Assembly: GCF_037038585.1 (NCBI RefSeq)
Contig: NC_092559.1
Location: 21,190,488 to 21,254,487 of the forward strand
Length of the DNA stretch: 64,000 nucleotides
Direction of reading: 5' to 3'
DNA from: Patagioenas fasciata
Taxonomy: Eukaryota; Chordata; Aves; Columbiformes; Columbidae
The notes below the pieces were generated by a model. The model ran no database searches and was not told where the DNA came from. It saw nothing but the letters and a program-made list of their open reading frames with translations. Positions 33,184 through 43,373 of this stretch are shown here, in pieces. Positions within the stretch are counted from its first letter, which is position 1, and every line of letters starts with the position of its first letter. The position numbers and the translations under genes are program-made.

Positions 33184-33300
33184 CTGAAATTAAGGTAATT
33201 TTCCATGCAATTAGAATCTTTTCTTCTTAGTAGTGTCATGGATGAGTGATGTAGGGTCCTGTTTGCCACAGAGCAGTGTTTAGATCACTTAAAGTGTGAC
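33173..33300 (+). mobile_element. Avian LTR 5' fragment
   Basis: GTGCTGGGTTAGCTGAAATTAAG then a TAATTTTCC block and TTCTTCTTAGTAG: the start of the same LTR type as 22773 and 40155. It is truncated after about 120 bp. Confidence 0.5.
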
Positions 33301-33850
33301 TTGAAGCAAGCTCTCAGGCGTCAAAGTTTGCATAAATAAATAATTTAATGGAGTAGTACAGCAGCAGGGTTGGCTCGAGCTGGGTGCCTTCGCAGAGGTC
33401 CCAGACAAGCATTGAAATCCCTGGGTAATTATACCCTTACAGACTATTTACCTGCCCCTCACACCATGATTCACTCCAATAGCAATATTTGAATCTGGGA
33501 TCTTTTTGCTTCTTGTTGGATCCTTTCAAGGAGTTCAGAGAGGCTTTTGTATTGTTTAGCTGAAGACGTTGTTTCTAGTCCATAGCCGCTTCGTGTCAGC
33601 CTTGAAGGTGTTATTTTGTCTGAATGAATCTTATTTCTTCCCAGCAAAAACTGCAAAACAGGCCTTATCTTGCAGGTGTCCATGATGGTCTGTAGCTTCT
33701 TTTGTTTTCATTAAGTAGATACAAGTTTGAGGAATATGAGCAGAACTTTACAACAAACAGCTTAAGATTTCAGCAACCGGCAGACAGTAGTCTGCGGGCT
33801 GCATGACTCCTGACTGATCGCTACAGAAGCAACAGAGGAGGGATAAAGGA
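33301..33850 (-). mobile_element. Possible antisense LTR or 3' UTR-like fragment
   Basis: On the minus strand a 70-residue frame (33683-33471) ends, and an ATTAAA signal follows at about 33345. This could be an LTR R/U5 region or the 3' end of a retrocopy. No family is recognised. Confidence 0.3.
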
Positions 33851-33949
33851 TCTGATATTGTTGCAACAGACACCCAAAGAGGTGAACAGCTGGGGGCGAG
33901 AGGAGATGGGGTGGAATATTTTTAAAGAAGAAGAAATACTGCGGTTCCC

Positions 33950-34884
33950 CCCCATATTCTCTCTAAGAGAGGGGTGAAGTATGAGGAGAGTAACCTCAAA
34001 AGACTATTAATCTGGTGCAGAGGCAATGAGTTTCCTGCTGATCTGTTAGGAGTTTTTCAAACAGAGACTTGGGAAAAAGTGGGAACTGTGTTGTGGAAGG
34101 CAATTAGTCGCAGTGAAAAAGATATTCTCGGCCTTGTAACCTCCTGGAAACTGATGATTACTACACTGAAGCAATTAAAACCTGAAAAGACTGTTATGAG
34201 CATTAGTGACTCAAAACTTAAATTGAACTTTGGGACGATATAGGGCAGAAATTATGGGATAAATTCAGCAATGGAGATAAAGAAGCTAAATCATTAGCAA
34301 CTACATGGAAGCTTATAATTACCACCTTAAAAGATCTTAAGGCTGAACAGTCTGCTGCTGCCAGAATTTTTGCAGCGTTGCAGCCTGATAAGTATCCTGA
34401 AAGTCGCTATGAAGTTTACCCGGTTCGTGTCTTTGATACCCTCCCTATTCCATCCCCTGCTGTAGCTTTGGCACCCCCGATAGCTCAGCAGTCTGGGGCG
34501 GGGGGAGGAAAAATGCCGAGCGGGTGGCCTCCTGTACCATTGCTCAACCCTGGTGAGAAAAACAAGTCCAGAGGACTGGAGTCAGACAACTTGCCCAAAG
34601 AACCTGTGAAAGCTGAGAATGCTAAGGTCGTCAACAAGTGTACTCTCAGTCCTTTTACCAATTTGTATCTGCCTTTACTGCCTTGTAACCCTCCAACTTC
34701 GATGAGAGAGCAGGAGTCACTGCATAAAAAATGCACAAAAGAACTGTGTGACAAATTAGATCAGCTAATAGCGAGTGAATCCAACAGTCGGCAATGCAGT
34801 CATGCTGATTGTGACAGGAAAGGGGGTGCTCCTGGGGACTCAGGTAATACGAATAATTATGATGCTAGAAAGTATTGGTGAGAA
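33950..34884 (+). pseudogene. ERVK gag MA/linker region, K1
   Basis: 33974-34243 encodes an MA-like start (LKRLLIWCRGNEFPADLLG). The segment W-E-K-V-G..LW..TSWKLMITTLKQLKPEKT (34070-34195) is followed, after a frameshift, by a similar one, W-D-D-I-G..LW..TTWKLIITTLKDLKAEQS (34230-34350). This indicates an internal duplication. A Pro-rich linker and charged stretch (34378-34881) follow and end in a TGA. Confidence 0.75.
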
Positions 34885-35520
34885 TGTGTACTGTTCCAAA
34901 CCCCTCTGTTACTAATGATTCTGCAGCACTGTTCAAGTCCACATTATTTGATGACTTGGATGAAGATGAGGGTTTGCAGCATTTTCTTGAAACGTTAAAA
35001 GGAAAAGCAGTATGTGTACATGTTGCCCCGAGATCAGATAAAAACCATGAAAGACTCAAGCAAAATTTGACCTATGCAATGTAATTGCTATAGATCATTC
35101 AGGATGGAATGATGGGGACTCCTTGAAAGGGGCGGGTATTCCACAACTCTTGGAACAGACACTAATTGACACACCACAATTTACAGGCACTATTAGTTTC
35201 TGAAATCCTGAGGCAGTCAACAGACCTTGCATATCAAGCTATGATAGAGGTGCCTGAAACCAACAAAGCAGCCAAATAATTTACAACTGTTATCAGGATC
35301 CCAATGAGAATTACATGCAATTTATTGACCATCTTCAAGAGGCCATCAATAAGCAAGTTGAAAACTTAGAAGCTAAGGAAGCGCTGGTGTTGAAATTAGC
35401 AATAGAGAACGCTACTGTTTGCTATCAAGGTGTTATCTGCGAGTTTTACAGTACATATTACGTGCTTCTGTGTATTGCCTCTCTGAAAATCAAGCAGTTT
35501 GTCAGGAATGTGAGTTAATT
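34875..35520 (+). pseudogene. ERVK gag capsid remnant, K1
   Basis: 34875-35084 is open. Beyond it, several frames read capsid-like sequence. The major homology region is recognisable at about 35300-35420 (PNENYMQFIDHLQEAINKQV, in the 35315-35518 frame and just upstream). The usual nucleocapsid zinc knuckles are not seen; the sequence loses resemblance after about 35440. Confidence 0.72.
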
Positions 35521-35811
35521 GTTTTACTGATTGTTGTTAGAATTGTTTCTTTGTGGTATAAGTACATCGTAAAACTTTCTCCCCACTTTTCCCACTCATG
35601 CTGCAAGCAGCCCTGTGCTTTCCCCGCCCCCCCTCCCTCTTCTCATGGTTTTTACTTTCGAGATGGGGTCAGGAATGACTGTTTTCAGTCGTGTTCCTAA
35701 GAAATTGGTATTGGGAGGTGTTTTAAAACATAGGAAAGCACTTGGAAATATGAGGAAGGAAGATCTTGTGAAATATTGTAATTAATGGTGGCTGTGGTAT
35801 AAGTTAAATTA
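35521..35811. other. Unassigned sequence within K1
   Basis: No gag nucleocapsid or other domain recognised; pyrimidine-rich around 35580-35650. Confidence 0.4.
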
Positions 35812-36350
35812 TTGGGAAAAGTGTCCAGAGAACAGAATCTTGAAGTATAACACCTTGTTGCAATTAATGTTGTTTTTAAGGTGAGAAGAGCAGGACAAAA
35901 TAAATCTCTACAAGAGATCATTAAACCATTTCAGACAGTTTTACAGGCAGAACGGTTTGAACTTGAACAAGCTGAGAATTAACTGACAACGCACAGGTCA
36001 GAAAACTTGAAGTCTGCAAGATGCTTTCCTTATTAACCTGTTTTCTTTGTAGGTATCTGTTTAAGCATATTACAGTTTAATAGGTCTTTGTCTGTTACAT
36101 GGTACAGTAAGTTTATAGTCCATGAGAATTCATGGACTCAAAATGTGCATTTTGTGATATTACAGAAGATCATGAGTAATTTAGTTCTTTACTGTGTGAA
36201 TGTGATGGTAAAATTTTGTGTGTAGTAGCTGTTACTTTTCTTTCTAGCATTCTAGCTTTATTCCAATATCCAGACTTGTGCAACTCTGTGATAGGCTGTG
36301 TCTCATCTCGATGTGCTGTATTTGGCTCTTTTGTATGCACATCATGTAAA
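35812..36350 (+). repeat. Unidentified repeat U, copy 2
   Basis: Aligns with 6381-6906. The plus frame 36216-36515 shares with copy 1 an LSS.LALFQYPDL.NSVIG block and extends into a Cys-rich then Gly/Ala-rich stretch. Repeat U sits between gag and pro of K1, so it may be part of that virus family. Equally, it may be an independent repeat inserted there. Confidence 0.5.
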
Positions 36351-37089
36351 GAATCCTGGTTTTGGGATAACAGTTGTAGCACCCCAGATGAGACACTATT
36401 AAAAGCCTTGCCCAGTCCAGCTTGCTGCGGGGGCGGGGGGGCAGGTGCCGATGGGGCTCCAGCAGGCACTGACCTGTTTTTTCAGGGATACCCAGCGGTA
36501 CCTCTGCCTGGCTGAGCAGTAACCAGTCCAAAGGTACTATGCAAAAACTGAAATATTGTCTCGAATAAGTGTAACTGTGATCTATCTGCATATTTGAACT
36601 TGGTCTTTGATTTTCATATCTGAGCTCAGTATTTTAATTTGCATATTTATGTTTGGTACCAAAATAATTTTGTTTGGGGAGATAATTACAAAATGGGAAC
36701 CGGTTCCACTGCTAAAATTCCACCTTGCTCTCCCTTAGGATGCATCCTTACGCATTAGAGTAATTGCTTATATTTTTATCTAGTAATTTTGAGACCAGAA
36801 AAGAATTTAAGTTGTTAAACTCTAATTCGCATTGAAAAAAACAAAACAAAATAAAACAAACAACAAAAAAACCAAAACACCTAAATGCTATGATGGATGT
36901 GAACTTGGTATTGTATGAAGTTGCATTTAAAAGTTGCTAGAATATGAACTGATTTGGATCTAGGAAAATTGAATAATGGATTGATGTTTAATACACTGTT
37001 TTTTGACATCTGTAAATTTTAAATGTAAATTAAGCCAGTGGATCCATAGTTCTAATGAAGCTGGGAAATTAAACCAAAATTTTATTTTA
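36351..37089. other. Unassigned sequence within K1
   Basis: AT-rich, with an A/C-rich simple stretch near 36830-36880. No domain recognised, although the position between gag and pro would suit nucleocapsid or dUTPase sequence. Confidence 0.4.
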
Positions 37090-37690
37090 ATAGACTTATT
37101 GTGTGGTAACTAGTTGGAAGAGACTTCTTAGTAAATTCACCGTGCTAGTTTTTGAGGTCGTGGGAGAGAATGAAAGAAAGGCCGTTTTTTGAGACCAATG
37201 GAATGTTAAATTTGGAACAAAGTTGTACCATATGAATTCTTGTATTTGCCGGAAAGCCCTATACCTCTCTTGGGTCAAGATTTGTTAAGTAAATTGTAAG
37301 CTCAAATAACGTTTTCTGAGAATTCTGTTTAGTTGCATGTCCTACAAGAAGCTGCTTGGACGGTGCAGATCTGCTTGCTTCAAGTGAGAAATCTCCAAGG
37401 AAATTTCGAATGCTGTATTTCCACTAGTATTAACAGCCAATGTTTCGATAAATCAAATACTACACTGATAGAACTGAAACAGGACTTCGATCCGGTAAGG
37501 GAAAACAATATCCAATAAATATGACAGCCAAAATGGAGTTAGAAACTTTGAGGAATAAATTTATGACAACCTTACAAGGTAACTGCATTTGATTGGACTT
37601 GCAGATCTGTCTATTTATAGGTACAACATAGAAACAACCTGTGGCTATTGTGAGACAGTATGATGATATTGCTAACACACTGATATACCA
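37090..37690 (+). pseudogene. ERVK protease end and pol linker, K1
   Basis: PIPLLGQDLLSKL (near 37255-37290) is the conserved end of a retroviral protease. A TAA follows the SKL, and then a stretch open at 37333-37518. It is present as an inverted copy at 10860-11473. RT, expected next, is absent: the sequence jumps to RNase H by 37900. Confidence 0.72.
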
Positions 37691-37859
37691 ATTGTTACTC
37701 TGATCAAGAAATGCAGGGAATGAATTTAAGTCTTAATAGGCCATGATCCTTTTGTCATATATGTACCATTTGTGAAATCTAATTTTGATTTTTTTATTTT
37801 TGCAGTCTATGTCCTTGTAAATTGCACTAGCTGATTTTCTTAACAGCACAGCTTTTGGC

Positions 37860-38190
37860 ATGCCTAAATGTAAATTACTGCAGAACGTGCAAGTCTTTAA
37901 CATCAGGTCACAGACCATCCTTGTATTTGGTCTGATCCTACATGCTTGCACAGTTTTTGTTGATGGTTCTGGGAAGTTTCATAAAGCTGAAGTGGTCTGG
38001 CGTGAAGATAACAATTGTCATCATTCTGTAAAAATTATTGAAGGTTCAACCCAATTAGCAGAACTTGGCACAACTTTACATTACTTAGAGCTTTTTAAGG
38101 AGGAACCTCTAAATTTGATTTGTGATTTTGAGTACGTAGTCAAGATCCAACGCACGTATCTGATTCTGAACTGTATTTTTTTTTAAACGA
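37860..38190 (+). pseudogene. ERVK RNase H fragment, K1
   Basis: The frame 37860-38186 contains TVFVDGSGKFHKAEVVW with the first catalytic Asp, an EGSTQLAELGTTLHYLE block carrying the Glu, and LNLICDFEYV, where the expected D-S-x-Y reads D-F-E-Y. This resembles betaretrovirus-like RNase H. Upstream RT is missing. Confidence 0.78.
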
Positions 38191-38470
38191 AAAGGGGGAG
38201 AAGTAAGGAAAACACCACAAACCCAGTTGTCAAAAGCATTGTATGTGATGAATCACTTATATCTAAGTGGTGCAGCCCAAATTTGCCCTGTGATGAAACA
38301 CTTTGCAAGTATGACCCAAAAACATGCTAAATCAGAAAGAACCTGCATTAGTTATGGTCAAATCACTAGTTAATGGTAAATGGAAAAGGCCACATCAATT
38401 GATAACCTGGGGAAAAGGTTATGCTTGTGTCATTACAGGCCGAGGATTGAAGTGAATTCAACAAAGATTC
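38191..38470 (+). pseudogene. ERVK integrase C-terminal domain fragment, K1
   Basis: MNHLYLSGA (38249) and NGKW..PHQLITWGKGYACVITGRG (38370-38450) match the end of a class II integrase. The second is the SH3-like DNA-binding domain. The catalytic core is deleted. Confidence 0.7.
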
Positions 38471-39220
38471 AACGGATGCCGATGGACAGGAGGGAGATAA
38501 GTTGTGAGGACTGTTTCAGATGTAAATCATGGATCCTAATTCAGTGTTATAGATGCTCACAGACCTGGTGGTCTAGAAGCCTATTAGCAAGCAGGTGGTG
38601 TACCTTCTGTGGAGAACGGCAATTTGAACAAACAGCAGGAGAGCCGAAAGGGCGATATTACGCTTGGATAGTCAATGCAAAAATGAGGTAGAATTATGAG
38701 ACATTCCTACCATAGTATCTACTGCACTCCTTCTCCCTAGTCTAGCAGCTGGTAAAGCTTTAGGAGACATATCAAAGTTAAGTTATTGGTCTTTTAAACA
38801 GGCTAATCTAACTTCTGAGATACTAACTCAATTAATAGTAGATGTTGATGGTATTAGGCATGCTACTCTACAAAATCACACAGTTATAGATCTTTTACTT
38901 TTAACACTAGATCATGGTTGTGAAGAATTGGAATGTGTTGTATTAACTTGTCTGATCCTTCTGAATCTATTCATAGTACTTTAGACAAACTAAAACAGCA
39001 TGTTACTAAGATTGTCATAGTAGAATTAGGGTTTGACAAATGGTTTAAAAGCTTGGGAATAGGTGGGTAGTTGTTTGATCTTGTTAAATTATGCTCAACT
39101 GCATTGTATGTAATTGTAATTATGTTGTTAATCATGTGATTGTATGCTGCAGTGTATTTCAAAGATGATTCAGCGTGTTGTAAACAAGGCCTGGCTGGTT
39201 CAAAAACAAAAAGGGGGAAT
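38471..39220 (+). pseudogene. ERVK env remnant (SU end and TM), K1
   Basis: A basic, Cys/Trp-rich piece (to 38691) is followed by a TM-like region: SYWSFKQANLTSEIL and LQNHTVIDLLLL around an immunosuppressive-domain-like helix. Then comes a Cys cluster in which a small deletion breaks the CX6CC motif (near 38925-38945) and shifts the frame. The TM end repeats 15269-15552. It runs into the polypurine tract AAAAAGGGGGAAT just before the LTR. Confidence 0.72.
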
Positions 39221-39553
39221 TGTGGGAGATTTGAGGGATTTTCTTGAAGTTAATGTGTGGATGGGTTTCTATTAGATGGCGATTTGTTATTAAACTTGTC
39301 AGGCCCTAAGGAATTTCAAGGCCACGTCGGAAAGCTGAAAACACGACGTCAGTCAACACATCTATTAGCAGTGAGACTTGGGCGCGTGGACAACTCTTGA
39401 ACATAGACAATATCCAATCAGCTAATGCATGCTTGGAGCGTGGACGCGTGATCAGGAAATAACTGCATATATAAGGAGGCTTGTTTCTGTAATAAATGGC
39501 CTTTCTTGAATTCACGTTGGATTGTGTGGAGTCCATGATTTTTCACCCTCACA
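39221..39553 (+). mobile_element. 3' LTR of K1 (family LTR-K)
   Basis: 333 bp, TGTGGGAGATTTGAGGG to CACCCTCACA, directly after the polypurine tract. TATATAA at 39469-39475 and AATAAA at 39491-39496 give a short R/U5. It is the most complete LTR-K in the window. Confidence 0.9.
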
Positions 39554-39684
39554 CCTGCCCCCCAGAAGTAACTCGATCCAGTCTCCCCCTCTAGCACCTT
39601 GATGGCCCCACATAAATCCCTTACCAGCCAGCATATGCTGGCATTGCCTTCTGCATCACCCCAGTGCCCAAAATGGAGGCTGAC
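39554..39684. other. Intron-like sequence next to GBA2 exon
   Basis: Non-repetitive sequence between the K1 LTR and the GBA2-like exon; it would be intron on the minus strand. Confidence 0.4.
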
Positions 39685-39776
39685 TGTAAATTTGCTTTAG
39701 AGGAACAGCACATAAGAGGTCAATGAAGGCAGATTTCTTCTCTTTGTGGGTCTTCTTGTACCACCACCTGAAGTAT
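39685..39776 (-). CDS. GBA2: GBA2-like internal exon (non-lysosomal glucosylceramidase), isolated
   Basis: On the minus strand a pyrimidine tract and CTTGCTTGCAG acceptor (39777-39787) precede an open exon. It encodes a Y-x-x-WWY-x-KTH-x-EKK-x-x-FID-x-x-x-x-VPL-x-QIY pattern. This matches the region of GBA2 just before its conserved CPLGGIGGG motif. GBA2 is a membrane-associated beta-glucosidase that hydrolyses glucosylceramide at the ER and cytosolic face. The match ends at the QIY position, where a possible weak donor (GTCAGC) lies; frame resemblance is then lost. No other GBA2 exon was found on this strand, so this is a remnant or one exon of a gene whose others lie beyond large repeats. 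Identity with GBA2 is recalled, not computed. Confidence 0.72.
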
Positions 39777-40104
39777 CTGCAAGCAAGGGAAGGAGAGGTA
39801 TGAAAGATGACAGAAGCTGGCATCACTGCACAGCAGGGTCTGACTGGCACACATTGCAGCTGCCCCTCTTGTATAAATGTACAAAAGTGACCTATGTCCC
39901 AGGGTGTGAGGGGTGACATCCCCTGCTATCCATCTGCAGTGTGTATCAGAAGACGTGAGTAGGCACAGCTCAGGCAGCACAGGGCTGCTTGCAAGGGCAC
40001 AGTGTGAAAACAGAGCACTCCAATACCCAAGAGCAGGACTCCCAGCTCATGCAGGGAGCTTTCCCAGCCACCCCCACTGAGAAGCAGCAACACACACACA
40101 CAAG
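39777..40104 (-). other. Presumed GBA2 intron sequence
   Basis: Contains the acceptor and pyrimidine tract of the exon; otherwise nothing recognised. Upstream GBA2 coding exon 1 was looked for between here and 43.2 kb and not found. Confidence 0.45.
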
Positions 40105-40930
40105 GACCTAAAATCAGCAATTAGTAATAAAATAAGTTAATAAGAATAAGGGTCTATGCTGGTTTGACTGAAAATGGGTTAATTTTCTCCGTGCAATTAG
40201 AAATCTTTCTTTTTCATAGCTAGAATGCTCATTATTTAAACTCAGTTTGAGAACAAGCAGATAACACCCCAGCACAGAGATAATGTTTGTAATTGCTCTG
40301 GTCTGAGAGCCAAGGACATTCTGAGTGCCTTGCTTACAGGTGTGAGACAGCGAGGAAGAGGGGCAGAGATGGGGCAGAGCTTGACTGACATCCAGACTGA
40401 TCAATAAGAGTATTCCATCCCATTAGCGTCATGCTTCAGACTTAAGGGAAGTTGGGACCTTCCAATTTTGGCTTGTTAAACCACGACAGGGTCATAGATT
40501 TTAGGCACTTATGAAGTTTAATAAGAATAAGCTTCACAGATGCTAGGTTTTAAGCACTTATTAGGTGTTAAGTCACAAGGATGGAATTTGTTGAGGTAAG
40601 CAGGAGAAGGTTAGGAGACAATGCCCTTGTTCTCAGAAGATAAGGTGGTGAGACCAGCATAAGGATCGGTTCATACTGGTTTTGCGGTTACAAGCCGAAT
40701 AACAAAGGAATATAATGCATATGCAAAGGATTTCCTGGAAATGTAATGAATATGTATGTTCCATGTGGATAAAACCTGTGTCAGGGAATTGTTCGGGGCC
40801 CTCACTAGACAGAGCTATCCTGTGAGAGTGCCTGAGTGACGCACGTCAGTCATTAAATGGAATGCTTGCTTTTTAAACCTTAAACCCTGGTTTTAGAAGT
40901 TTCTTCAATTTGCCAATTTTGCGGTATCCC
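40105..40930 (+). mobile_element. LTR-E, plus copy, interrupted by a solo LTR
   Basis: Left arm of an inverted pair with 42234-42667. Two blocks, 40105-40154 and 40494-40930, align end to end with the reverse complement of the right arm. A GGATAAAACC TATA-like box lies near 40768 and a CATTAAATGG signal near 40850. It ends GCGGTATCC. The ends are slightly mutated relative to the TGATAC...GTATCA of the right copy. Confidence 0.7.
40155..40488 (+). mobile_element. Solo avian LTR nested in LTR-E, TSD GGGTC
   Basis: 334 bp from TATGCTGGTTTGACTG (a TG start mutated to TA) to CCACGACA, flanked by GGGTC at 40150-40154 and 40489-40493. The inverted sibling of LTR-E lacks it. It belongs to the LTR type with a GGGTTAATTTTCT block near its start (compare 22773 and 33173). 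Confidence 0.85.
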
Positions 40931-42233
40931 CACCACCATGCCTGGTAGGGCACATCCTGCTAAGGTAAGTCTCAGAACGGAGGCACAAGCTGGGAGAAGC
41001 CATACACTGCTCTGGGGATGTGAGCCTTGCTCTTCCACCTCCATGTCTCCATTGCCACACACAGCCCTGCCACATCCCAGTGCTACATCCCCAGGAGAAG
41101 ATCACACGGGGCAGCCTTGCCCTGTAGGAAGTGATGCCTGCTGTCTGCAGCTGGCAGGATCCCAGAGACTCACCTCTGCTTTCACACCAGCTGTGCAGCC
41201 AGGCACTGCCCATCAGATAATTTCTCACCCAAAGGCCTCAGAATCAAGAGACACTCAAACAGGGGCACACCCACACCTGGGTGTGCCAGCACCACTCCAG
41301 GCAAGAGGAGCAAGGCTGAGGTCCCAGGTCAGCACTCATAAGGGACTGGCTTTTGCTAATGAACCACCCCAAGTTAAATCTTCCATCTGGAGACAATTAG
41401 CATACAGAAACCAGCTACCAGATTAGAAGTAGCTGCTGAACTCCCCTGAGCAAACAAACAGGCAAGACCCAAGTGATGGCTCCACAGTGCCAGGTGGGCA
41501 CATGAGCTCCTGTGGTGGGGAACATCCCTGAGCTACCCGTGAGCACTAATGCTATATCACTGAGAGGAGAAAGCCACCCCAGCTGGGAGCCCACAGCCTG
41601 TTCTGCTCCAGCAGCTCACAGGATGCAAAGGCCAGGCAGTGGGCAGTGAGTACTATTACCTCAGGACATGTAGCCCTAGTTTAATGGGGATGGGGGCATC
41701 AAAGGGGAGAGACTCTTCCACAACAAGCCCTGCTCCTACACACACTTCCCCAGCAAAAACAACCCACTCTTACCTTTTTGGCTGTGTGATAACCAGACAT
41801 TCACTTTATTCACCAACTTTTAAGGTCTCCGAAGCCCTCTTGGGATGATATTTTCTGGGATGCAGTCATAGGACACAACTGCAGACTGCTCTCTGTTCCT
41901 ATGTACTCACCTTCATGTTTGACTGTTTAAGGACATTTTGCCTGCAGAGGTCCAGGGCATAAAGAGAACCTGCTTGTCCTGCATGACCACCCTGAATCAG
42001 GGCCTGCTGCTATCTTCAAGCTACATCTGCTGTAAGTGTTCTTCTCCTAGCTGAGACAGCCCCGGCTTTACACTGCTGAGGCGAGGTTTATGGCAGCATG
42101 CTTGCTCTCTGTCTCAAGGAAATGATATTTTTATTATTTTCTTTAAACCTAGTATCAGAGAAAAAAGATACCCAGGCAGAGCAGCTGCAGCACAGGCCAG
42201 CAGGGCATCCTGGCTCCTTGGAAAGGACATGAT
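40931..42233. other. Unassigned intergenic/intronic sequence between GBA2 and RGP1 exons
   Basis: About 1.3 kb with no recognised repeat. It should include the shared 5' region of the two divergent genes if synteny is kept. No CpG-rich promoter block is obvious. Open frames (40938-41426 plus; 40905-41228 minus) lack motifs. Confidence 0.45.
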
Positions 42234-42667
42234 TGATACTGCAAATCGGCCACGTAAAAAAACTTCTAAAACCAAAATTTGTGGGTTTAAAAGCAAGCAT
42301 CCTTTATTGGCGTGCCGCCAACTCCAGGGGATCCATCCTCGGGGAGGGGGGCAGAAGAAGTTCCAGGCACAGGTTATATCCATCCAGATCATACATATTC
42401 ATTACATTTCTTGGAAATCCTTTGCATATGTATTACATGCCTTTGTTATTTGGCTTGTAACCTGCTTGCACTGGTGTCACCACCTTATCTTCTGAGAGCA
42501 AGGGCATTGTCTCCTAACCTTCCCCTGCTTATCTTAACAAATACCATTCTTGTGACTTGATGCCTAACACCTAACATCTGTGAACCTTATTCTTATTAAC
42601 TTAGTAAAATCTACAACCCTTATTTGTATAGACTTATTTTATTACTAATTGCTGATTTTAGGTATCA
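42234..42667 (-). mobile_element. LTR-E, minus copy
   Basis: 434 bp with TGATAC...GTATCA ends, antisense. It is the reverse complement of the two LTR-E blocks at 40105-40154 and 40494-40930. AATAAA on the minus strand lies near 42305. The flanks (ATGAT and GACGG) do not form a target-site duplication. Confidence 0.75.
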
Positions 42668-43232
42668 GACGGAGGGATTTAAAAAAGCATTTATTCCAGG
42701 AGCACACAGCAGGAGAGGTTTGAGATTTATAGTCACTGCTCGAGCTCTTTTGCTGTCTCAATAGCAAACTTCCCCTGACAGCTTCTCCCCACATGGCACA
42801 GGCCAAGAGGAGAAGATGCTCGATGTCCAATTGCTGGCTATTAACAGCTTTCCCAAGGCTGCAAAATAACCAGGAGAAAGTCTTTGTGTTCTGCAACACT
42901 AAAAGCCCTGCCAGGGCCAGAGGGCATTTTTTTCCCTTCAAATTGGCAGCAGAATTAAAACCTGTCCAAACATCACCCAGACATTCTGGATTTGTGCTGT
43001 AACACCCTCCCAGGGCGCACCAGCCACCTCTGTGGAAACCTGTCTGCACCTCTCCTCCTGCCCTGCCAGCCCCAACACCTGCCGCAGCCCACAATCTCCA
43101 GGGCATCAGACTGAGTGCTGCCAAGCAGAGCCCTAAAGAGAGCGCATGTGCCCCGCCTGGATGTTGCCATTCCCCTACTGTCACAGCACTCAGTCCTCTC
43201 TCCATGCCCACTGTTGGGTTTTTTTTTGGCAG
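42668..43232. other. Presumed RGP1 intron 1/5' region
   Basis: No repeat recognised. The long minus-strand frame crossing it (43409-42645) is judged to be chance. The last bases form the T-rich acceptor of the RGP1-like exon. Confidence 0.45.
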
Positions 43233-43373
43233 GTGTGCAAGCAGAGCTGTCCAAGCCATGACTGAGGTGTTGGCCAAGATGGACCGTGGGCCTGTGTTCC
43301 TGGCAGGGGAGGTGCTGGAGTTTGTGATCACTTTTACCAACCTGTTATCAGCCTTGTCCACCTGCACCAGCAG
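43233..43373 (+). CDS. RGP1: RGP1-like first coding exon, isolated
   Basis: A TTTTTTTTTGGCAG acceptor (to 43232) leads into a short 5' UTR and an ATG at 43258. The frame encodes an MTEV start, then RGPVFLAGE, LE.V.T.TN and a Ser/Thr-rich end, and stops at a CAG-GTATGG donor (GT at 43374). This matches the N-terminus of RGP1, the partner of RIC1 in the Golgi complex that activates RAB6A. The exon is intact, with good splice sites and split-codon phase 2 at the donor. Substitutions relative to the conserved vertebrate start are numerous. No second exon was found in the next 2.5 kb. It may be a decaying gametolog or one exon of a larger gene. The match is from recall. Confidence 0.75.

Larger units (their letters stand above)
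33851..39553 (+). mobile_element. Class II (ERVK-like) provirus K1, internally deleted
   Basis: Contains gag (MA-like repeat, linker, capsid with major homology region), a protease end, RNase H, integrase C-terminus, env TM and a 3' LTR, in order on the plus strand. RT, most of integrase and most of env SU are missing. No 5' LTR is seen. Its LTR type (LTR-K) also occurs at 15553 and 18728. The LTR inserted elsewhere with a 6-bp duplication, consistent with class II. Confidence 0.82.
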
